From Armigeres subalbatus (taxonomy: Eukaryota; Arthropoda; Insecta; Diptera; Culicidae), in assembly GCF_024139115.2 (NCBI RefSeq), contig NC_085141.1, forward strand, positions 398,128,042-398,192,041: a DNA stretch of 64,000 nucleotides, in the 5' to 3' direction. Below, piece after piece: positions 57,330-64,000 of the stretch. The position numbers and the translations under genes are program-made. Each line of letters begins with the position of its first letter. Within the stretch, counting starts at the first letter, position 1. The notes under the pieces were generated by a model, which saw nothing but the letters and a program-made list of their open reading frames with translations, was not told the origin of the DNA and searched no databases.

Positions 57330-60190
57330 GTGAGCAGAGGAGTAAAGAGGAGTACATAAACATTCGTCAATTGTTTCGCAAAGCACAAGCGTGTTGTGTA
57401 AAATATAAAGACAGTTGAATATGCGTTTTTCTAATACAGAAATATCCAAAAACCAAGTATAAGTAGTGACATCCGTTTCCGTTCCTAAACGAAATCAACT
57501 CATAAATTTGGAATCTCTATATGTTAGACAATAGCAATGTGAAAATCTTCCGATTAGATGGATTTCGAACCGAAAGAATCAGAATGCAACCCTGACCAAT
57601 CCACACGTGCGGAAATAATGAGGCCAAGAATAGCCAAAAGAGATCCCGATAATAACGATAATGGCCTCCGACTAGACGACAACCATCATTGCTGTTTCTC
57701 CATCGCTGGCGTCATTGTCTGTGACTATGACTAACCGTTCGACGGAATTGGCTTTCCCTGCATGTCTGCTGACCTATACATGAGAGGACAATCGTATCCT
57801 TCGTGTACGAACATCAGGTGCATCGTTTGAATGGTCCATTGTTAGCTGAGCCAATTTCCAATAATATCCCATTTACATTGGTTTCGATGTGTTTGACGTG
57901 TGCCTTACATTGCTGTAAGAGCTATGTCACTTTGATTGTCGAAGATTATTTTTATTCCTTGCAATCAGGTGTAGCAAATTGAAAATAGGAAGGCTAACAA
58001 CACTGCGACTGAATTTTGTTTTATATTCGATTTGATTGTTTAAAAAAATATACATTCTGTTTAATATCCAATGATGCTTCCTTTTCCGTTAGTCTTGGTC
58101 GTAAAAAACGCAGCATAATAGGCCCAGTATCGATTGGTACCGTTCTCTCGCTTTTCAAAAGGTGCAAATCTGCTCAGCCGTCGTCAACCAATTTGAGCTG
58201 TTCGTGACCCCATGTCGGTTTTCTATAGTTTTTTCAAAGGCCAAAACTTTTCTTCACCTCGATTGCTAAAGAGGTCCAATTAAATGCAAATTAACTTGGG
58301 AAAACTCTAATTAAACTTGAATTTCGAACCGTTGCGTTTCGTCGTTCGTTCTAGTTTTTCTTTTTCCAATCGTTCAACTTTGTCGGCCGGAGGAAAGAAA
58401 CAAGAAACCCGATGCAGCCAGTTTAAAAGTGAATCTCGTCTTTTTCCATGGAATTAATCGCAAGCCCGTCGCAAACTTTCACCAAGGACATCGCTGGTAC
58501 GAAGGGGCGAGCTTGCATTATTGGCGGTTGTTTTCGAACCAATTTTCAGCTAATTTGTTCTGCCAAACTTGGTCATAGTTGTGGATAGGTTTGTCACGCA
58601 ACTGGTTGTTGGGTGAAGCAGTGGGACAGAGGAAACATTGTAGCCATGTTGACACCAATTTGGCACTACTTTGAGACAATTTGCAGAGTACTGAACGCAC
58701 GTTAATTATTTCTTCCATTACCAATGTCAACATTTTATTTTGATGCTGTTTGAAAGATGAAACGAGAAGAAATTTTGCTTTAGTCAGTTTCTTAAAAAAA
58801 ATCACAAACATATTTTTGAGCTATTTTTAGTTAAAAGCTTGCGAGCATTATTTCAAGCAATATTACATCAATTGAACGTCTTCAAAATGACGTCTTTAAG
58901 GTGACTTCAGAGAAAAGTATTGAATTGTTTGTATAGTGGAAATTGAAGAGTCGCTTTTAAAGTCATTCCACTAAACGAACTCAAAGATGTTTTCAAAATA
59001 TTGCAACTTCAGCTATTGAAAATTCCTAATGCTAAATTTTAAAGAATTTGAAAACAGAACATGGATATGATGAAAATAAGAAACTTGGAATATTGCTCAG
59101 TCACATTGTTTTGCGCTGCATCAGAAACTGGGGGTTTCATTGCTTCGTCGTTACAGTAAGACTTATTTGTCGAACAATTACGTACGTAGTGAGACTCTAC
59201 TTTTGTTCCAAAGACAAGTTTCCTTCAGCCACAAACATAAATTACTCTACCCCAGAATCCAACAAAATGCCAATAGAGCAACAGTGCATAGTTGTGGAGC
59301 AGGGAGCCAATTTTCTTTTCGTTTGCATAAATCAACAAACTTTACACAAACAATTGATGAGAATTTGCTAATCAATCTTCCCATCGCATCCGCACTGGAT
59401 CTGGATGACGACGATGGCAATCATTCACCCGGGTACGGGGTGCGACCGTAGCTCCCACCCATCTTGAGAGGATCGGACCCGGGAATGCCGTCTGCTGCAA
59501 ATTCGGAAACTTCTGTCGAGCTTTGCCGAATCCAGTGGCGAGAGCAGGTTGACGAAAGTTCATTCCTTTCGTTCGGCGCAATGATGGGAGCTTGAACTCT
59601 GTTGACTCAACTTATTCTGAACAACAGCAGCCAGCCGCAGCTACGACAAATCGCTAGCTGCAGGGGGAAAGGTGATATGCGGCCAGCTGCAGCAACAAGA
59701 GGGAAACCAATCGAAAGTGTCGGAAATTGGTGTTTCAACAGAAAACTTCTTCTAGGGATACTCGTGGCAGAACTTTGATTTCGGTGGCTTTGCTGCTGTT
59801 GGGGATATTTGGATTTGAATGGTCTCTTCGGAAGCTGGTGTTGATGTAGTAAATAGAGAAATATTTGCTGGATATTTGCACTGATAATAAGAAATCAGAT
59901 TGTGTGCAGAGTGGTGAAGCTTGAAGGTCTAACAATCTTTCATAATAGTTATCAACGACATGAAAGTTTTCTTGAGTACATCATGAGAAAAATAGAGAAT
60001 GGTTAGCTCCGGAGTTGCAGACAGATATAAAAATATCCTAACAAAATTCCATATTAGGAAATAGAAACGTTTATAAAGCAGTAATTAAATTAATTTATCT
60101 GATTGTTATTTCGTTTTCGTTTTGTAAAATGGAGTCATGAAAATCTATTTTAAACGCAGTTCGAAGTAATGTAAGAATGTTACATTTAAG
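57330..60190. other. Non-repetitive stretch, no gene recognised
   Basis: The longest frames (58518-58811 minus; 59048-59371 and 59140-59451 plus) have no recognisable motif. A 58-codon ATG frame at 57558-57734 is charged and Asp/Asn-rich, but unsupported. The stretch may be single-copy intergenic or intronic DNA, possibly part of a long first intron of the minus-strand gene. Confidence 0.35.
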
Positions 60191-60194
60191 AGTT

Positions 60195-61070
60195 GTTAAA
60201 TTCCCAGAAGCTTTAAAAGATGCCTTTTCCAAGAGCTTGGAAAGGTGGATTTTCCAAAAGTCTTGATAAGACAACTTTCAAAGGAAGCTTGAAAGACGGC
60301 TATCCCATGAATAATGGAAAGGCTTTCCCAGAAAGCCTAGAAAGCCTAGAAAAGCTTCCCAAGGAAGCCAAAAAAGGCTTTCCCAGGAAGCCTGGAAAGG
60401 CTTTCCCAGGAAGCCTGGAAAGGCTTTCCCAGGAAGCCTGGAAAGGCTTTCCCAGGAAACCTTGAAAGGCTTTCCCAGGAAGCCTGGAAAGGCTTTCCCA
60501 GGAAGCCTGGAAAGGCTTTCCCAAGAAGCCTGGAAAGGCTTTCCCAGGAAGCCTGGAAAGGCTTTCCCAGGAAGCCTGGAAAGGCTTTCCCAGGAAGCCT
60601 GGAAAGGCTTTCCCAGGAAGCCTGGAAAGGCTTTCCCAGGAAGCCTGGAAAGGCTTTCCCAGGAAGCCTGGAAAGGCTTTCCCAGGAAGCCTGGAAAGGC
60701 TTTCCCAGGAAGCCTGGAAAGGCTTTCCCAGGAAGCCTGGAAAGGCTTTCCCAGGAAGCCTGGAAAGGCTTTCCCAGGAAGCCTGGAAAGGTTTTAACAA
60801 AAACCGGGAAAAGCTTGCCCAGGAAGCCTGGAAAGGCTTTCCCAGGAAGCCTGGGAAGGTTTTTCATAGAGCTTGGAAAGGCTTTCCCAGAAAGCTTGGA
60901 AAGGCTCTCCCAGAAAGCTTAGCAAGGCTTCCCCAGATAACTTGTAGAGCTCTCCAAAGAAGCTTGGAAAGGCTTTCCCAGAAAGGCTTCAAAAGGCGTT
61001 TTTCAAAAAGCTTGGAATAGCTTTCTTGGAAAGGATTTCTAAAAAAGCTTGGAAAGAATTTCATTACATA
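60195..61070. repeat. Homogeneous 23-bp tandem array with decayed edges
   Basis: Between about 60370 and 60790, AGGCTTTCCCAGGAAGCCTG plus GAA repeats every 23 bp with almost no change, about 18-20 copies. On each side the same words become increasingly diverged (60195-60370 and 60790-61070), with AAGCTTGG replacing AAGCCTGG. Long frames on both strands (for example 60346-60867 minus) are repeat artefacts with a 23-residue period. Confidence 0.95.
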
Positions 61071-61077
61071 AGCATTT

Positions 61078-61205
61078 TTCAGGGTTTTTCAACCCCCCTC
61101 CCTGCATGTAAGATTTTTCCCATACAAATCATTTTTTATTTACATGGAACGTAAAAAAAATGACGGAACCCACCTCCCCCCATAAGTAATTACGTAATTA
61201 TTGTA
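61078..61205. mobile_element. TTACGTAA-type MITE remnant within the array edge
   Basis: GGGTTTTTCAACCCCCCTCC at one side and CCCACCTCCCCCCATAAGTAATTACGTAATTATT at the other interrupt the decayed 23-bp array, which resumes at 61225. Related to 24752-24920. Confidence 0.5.
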
Positions 61206-61224
61206 CTTAGTAATTAGTGTAATG

Positions 61225-61425
61225 TTTGGAGAGGATTTTTTAGAATACTTGGAAAGGATTTCTCAAGAAGCTTGAAAAGGCTTCCCGAGAAGCTCAGAAA
61301 CGTTTTTCCAAAAAGCATTGTAACCTTCCCAGAAAGTTTAAGAAGGTTTTTATTCAGAAAGCTTGAGAATGTTTACCACGGAGGCTTGGAAGGGGTTTCC
61401 AGTCATGTTCTATGAACAGGTTTTC
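61225..61425. repeat. Decayed continuation of the 23-bp array
   Basis: AAGCTTGAAAAGGCTTCCCGAGAAGCT, GAGGCTTGGAAGGGGTTTCC and similar words continue the array after the MITE remnant, at low identity. Confidence 0.6.
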
Positions 61426-61522
61426 CTAACATCCTTGGGAAGCCATCATAGTGACAAGACCAATAAGACAGTCAATTTAGTATTAGAAGATGATTATTAG
61501 GTCAACACTCATTGCTCCAAAC

Positions 61523-61659
61523 AGTGGTGTAGCCAGAAAACTGGTCTGGTGGGGGGGTCGGTTTCCGAATTTTTTTTTTTCGAAAAAAAAAATTTCGTCT
61601 AGAAATATTGTCTCTGGGGGAGGGTTTATGTCCAAAACCACCCCCGTGGCTACGCCACT
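61523..61659. mobile_element. 137-bp MITE with AGTGGYGTAGCC ends
   Basis: AGTGGTGTAGCC and GGCTACGCCACT are inverted at 11 of 12 positions. The interior holds GGTGGGGGGG and a T9/A9 pair that can also fold. I know GTGGCGTAGCCA ends from many insect MITEs of hAT type, but no exact 8-bp duplication is visible here. Confidence 0.65.
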
Positions 61660-61724
61660 CCAAGGGACTAAAGAATCATCTCCGAGTGCACCACGGGAAA
61701 AGAATGGTAGGTTGGTTGGGTAGG

Positions 61725-63065
61725 TAATCCAAGGAAAGTTGCCCTGGTAAGGGCTGAAATATTTCATTTGTACAAACTCCTTATTGTTCATCAAATCCAA
61801 TTTATATTATCTTCTTGGACTTAATTTGGTTTTCCATCATTAACTTGAGAATTCTTGAAACCGCTTAAAGATACATGTGGTTCAGTAAATGCTTTTCGTC
61901 TGCTATGCTATCAGTTAGGAATTAATAGCTGTCTTATAGCGTAGCAAAAACTTCAATTGAATATGCAGAGCAAGTCACTTGTCTTTAACGCGAATCGAAC
62001 GTGTGGAAATAAACGCTCTCTTGAATTGAAATAAATTTCCAAATGTCAACCTTTGTCAATCCAATTGAGTTCTTCCAGCTTGTTAGACATTGCATTCCCT
62101 TTCAAACGGTATCGTTTTTTTTTCAGAAGGTCGAGAATAGACTTTCCTAGAATAAATGCTTTCGATGAAATGCATCCAACATCAACCAGCAAGAATTTGT
62201 ATCAATATTCGTCGTACGGAAAATAGAACACACCAAAGCTCACCGCAATGTCCAAAGCAATTAAGCCACGTGCAGTTGTTTCCAAGGCAGAAAACAAGAA
62301 GTTTAGCAAACAAACTGTTTTACAACTGTCGCACGGAAATAAACGATACATTATGTAAAGAGAAAACTGTCCACCCGGTCGGTCGGTCGGTCGTAGTCGT
62401 TCTTTAGTGCCGACCAGGAGCAGGAGCCGCCATAAATAACCCACTTTGTAGACGTAAGGAAAGTAAAAAGTCGTCCCACCTTCTTGATGAAAGGACCCGG
62501 CCCAGCCCAGGTCCTTGCTGATGGCAGCGCTACCTTCCTACGGCGACCGCATTGGGGCGAAAGAAAAATTAGTTTTCCACTAAATAAACGGTGAAAAATG
62601 AATGCTGCCGTCCTAGGTAGTGGAAGGACGAGCCGTGGGCGGAGAACGGGTGTACCTTCGGTTCATTAAAGTTTCCGATGCACTTCGCTGCATTGCTGAA
62701 TGCTTAGGTCCGGTGAGCGAGCGGCGGCGGTACAGTTGACGACCGGTTGCGAGCGATATGGTGATGAGAGGGCTGTGTAGTCTTTCCATTCGTGGGTTTT
62801 GCTAGGCTGGGAAGGCGTTTGAAGAACGGGTGGATGTTTGAAGAATGAAATGCAGGAGGAACTGATACGGTGGTGTAATGCAATTTGCATAACTCTTGGC
62901 GTGACGACAAGTTTTTTGTACCAAAAGAGGCGCGATAGGATTGCTTTCTTGGGTAGCTAAGTGACGACGGAACTCCACATAGATAGCGTGTCCTTTATGC
63001 ATTGACCGTCTAACCCAAATGTAGAACAACTGTAGTGAGTGACGCACCCGTGAGGCAAAAGGAAC
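61725..63065. other. Non-repetitive stretch, no gene recognised
   Basis: GC rises toward 62400-63000. Frames at 62156-62407 (plus) and 62202-62444, 62666-62910, 62802-63047 (minus) overlap and show no motif. A CGGT microsatellite (GGTCGGTCGGTCGGTCG, 62377-62393) is present. Confidence 0.35.
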
Positions 63066-63067
63066 TT

Positions 63068-63150
63068 CCTTAGCCTAGCGGTGAGATGCGTGGCTTAAAA
63101 GCAAGACAATGGAGGTGATGGTCTGGGCTATTTTCCCGTTCCGGTCTAGA
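63068..63150 (+). mobile_element. Fragment of a tRNA-derived SINE (Feilai-like)
   Basis: TAGCCTAGCGGTGAGATGCG at 63071 matches a polymerase III A box. The sequence ATTTTCCCGTTCCGGTCTAG (63130-63150) is a degraded B-box region of the kind seen in Aedes Feilai SINEs. It is truncated after that point. The name is from memory and unverified. Confidence 0.5.
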
Positions 63151-63712
63151 AAATAAAACCCAGATTAATCCACCTAGCGGCGATGATGCCTTTCTCGTGC
63201 ATCGTAAAATGTACTGAAAAAATCACATGGGAAAGGTCAAAAAAGCACTTTAGGGGGATAGATCGCATATTTTCTATCATTTTGCATGTTTTTGCATTAA
63301 TTACTATGCATTCCCACCATTCTTGAAAAAAATATTTTTTTCGATTTTGAAATTTTTTTTCCAAGGGGGGACCCTTGGGAAAAAAACAATGATTTTTCAA
63401 TAATTCCGAAATGCAATGTCCGATCAGGCCAATTTTCAATAGCAAACAATGGGACCGCATTCCCCGTCGAATGCAACTTGTTGCGAGTAAATCGGGTAAT
63501 GCTAAGTTCCAAAAAGTGTGTCTACAAAATTTGTACACATACACACATACACACACACACATACATACATACACACAAACAGACATCACCTCAATTCGTC
63601 GAGCTGAGTCGATTGGTATATAACACTATGGGTCTCCGAGCCTTCTATCAAAAGTTTGGTTTTGAGGTGAAATTATAGCCTTTACGTATACTTAGTATAC
63701 GAGAAAGGCAAA
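63150..63712 (-). mobile_element. Dispersed mosquito repeat with CTTTCTCGT ends, longer copy
   Basis: Borders are TTAATCCACCTAGCGGCGAT..GCCTTTCTCGT on the left and ACGTATACTTAGTATACGAG..AAAGGC on the right. It contains TCGTCGAGCTGAGTCGATTGGTATATAACACTATGGG and a (CACA/CATA) microsatellite at 63533-63575. The same parts occur in reverse at 46905-47275. It is non-coding. Confidence 0.65.
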
Positions 63713-64000
63713 AAAAGCAAACAAATTTGAATCTGGGCCCAAAATGGTTTAGTGTCCCTCGTCGAGATCTTCTTGCAAGATAGTGCCGTTTTGATTCCTC
63801 TGTCTATTTCCCCAAGCTTGGTATTTTGCATTCAGATATCCCCCAATTATGTACCGTTCTTGCCTCCGAGCCAGCTTGATAATGTCATTCCGCAGGACTA
63901 CCACCGATCCATATCTGATATTGGTTTACTATTTCTTCTCCTACAGCCTCGATGAGCTTTAGCTACAAGCTGGGAAGAAGACGACAATTAATATTTCGTC
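63713..64000. other. Window end; possible splice acceptor near 63945
   Basis: TTCTTCTCCTACAG ends near 63944 and could begin a plus-strand exon CCTCGATGAGC... continuing past the window. Too little is visible to call a gene. Confidence 0.2.

Noticed and set aside
57558..57734. 58-codon ORF just after the 3' LTR
   Set aside because: It has an ATG and balanced composition but no recognised motif, no promoter evidence and no neighbouring frame support.
60300..60867. Long ORFs on both strands (up to 173 codons) rich in GKAFPGFL or KPGKAFPGS
   Set aside because: They come from an uninterrupted 23-bp repeat with no stop codon in several frames; the peptide has a 23-residue period and no independent support.
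63071..63150. Functional tRNA gene
   Set aside because: The A box is good but the B box is degraded and no cloverleaf can be completed; a tRNA-derived SINE fragment fits better.

Overview
The window looks like nuclear DNA of a culicine mosquito, probably Aedes-like. The evidence is an AT-rich, repeat-packed landscape with short canonical introns; CR1/T1-like and RTE-like LINEs; a tRNA-derived SINE resembling Feilai; several MITE families of hAT, TTAA and TA type; and one large secreted mucin-like insect gene. No bacterial-style gene clusters are present, and nearly all short ORFs are noise inside repeats. Species assignment is inference. LAYOUT: 1-2060 is unrecognised, partly degenerate sequence. 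2062-3012 is a composite foldback of 17-bp GGCC-centred repeats around a GAAGTGAG/CTCACTTC core. 3060-12415 is a 9.4-kb diverged 23-bp tandem array with higher-order blocks of roughly 1-1.2 kb, interrupted by a 240-bp MITE and two other insertions. 12981-22975 (minus strand) holds the one convincing cellular gene. I resolve five coding exons, including a 33-nt microexon, that join in phase into about 1,230 residues of a secreted Pro/Thr/Val-rich protein with an acidic Glu stretch. Its first exon, with the start codon and most of the signal peptide, lies beyond 22975 and was not found. Its 5.9-kb intron carries a second large foldback, an RTE tail and a dimeric hAT MITE. 24287-24458 is a 9-bp minisatellite. 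About 24983-30847 is a DNA transposon with roughly 0.5-kb inverted ends and a broken transposase; three later insertions sit inside it, one a 1,427-bp TTAA-flanked foldback with 150-bp internal repeats. 30848-34690 holds GA/CT minisatellites, a TA-type MITE and a 143-bp foldback array. 34687-39002 is bounded by CAGGGTGTCGAC inverted ends and carries a 2.2-kb non-autonomous Helitron. 39500-43540 has one frameshifted unrecognised protein remnant, more minisatellites and nested MITEs. 43619-46680 has three hAT-type MITEs, two of them copies of one family. 47817-51450 is a decayed CR1/T1-like LINE. 51713-57329 is an internally deleted Ty3/gypsy-type LTR retrotransposon split by a 3.3-kb RTE-like LINE with a perfect 12-bp target duplication. 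57330-64000 has a homogeneous second 23-bp array (60340-60790), a short MITE, a SINE fragment and another dispersed mosquito repeat. HOW IT FITS TOGETHER: apart from the secreted-protein gene this is a transposon graveyard, and nested insertions order many of the events. The most unusual theme is that several unrelated-looking minisatellites are built from units with internal dyad symmetry, and that arrays repeatedly occur as inverted pairs able to fold into long hairpins.
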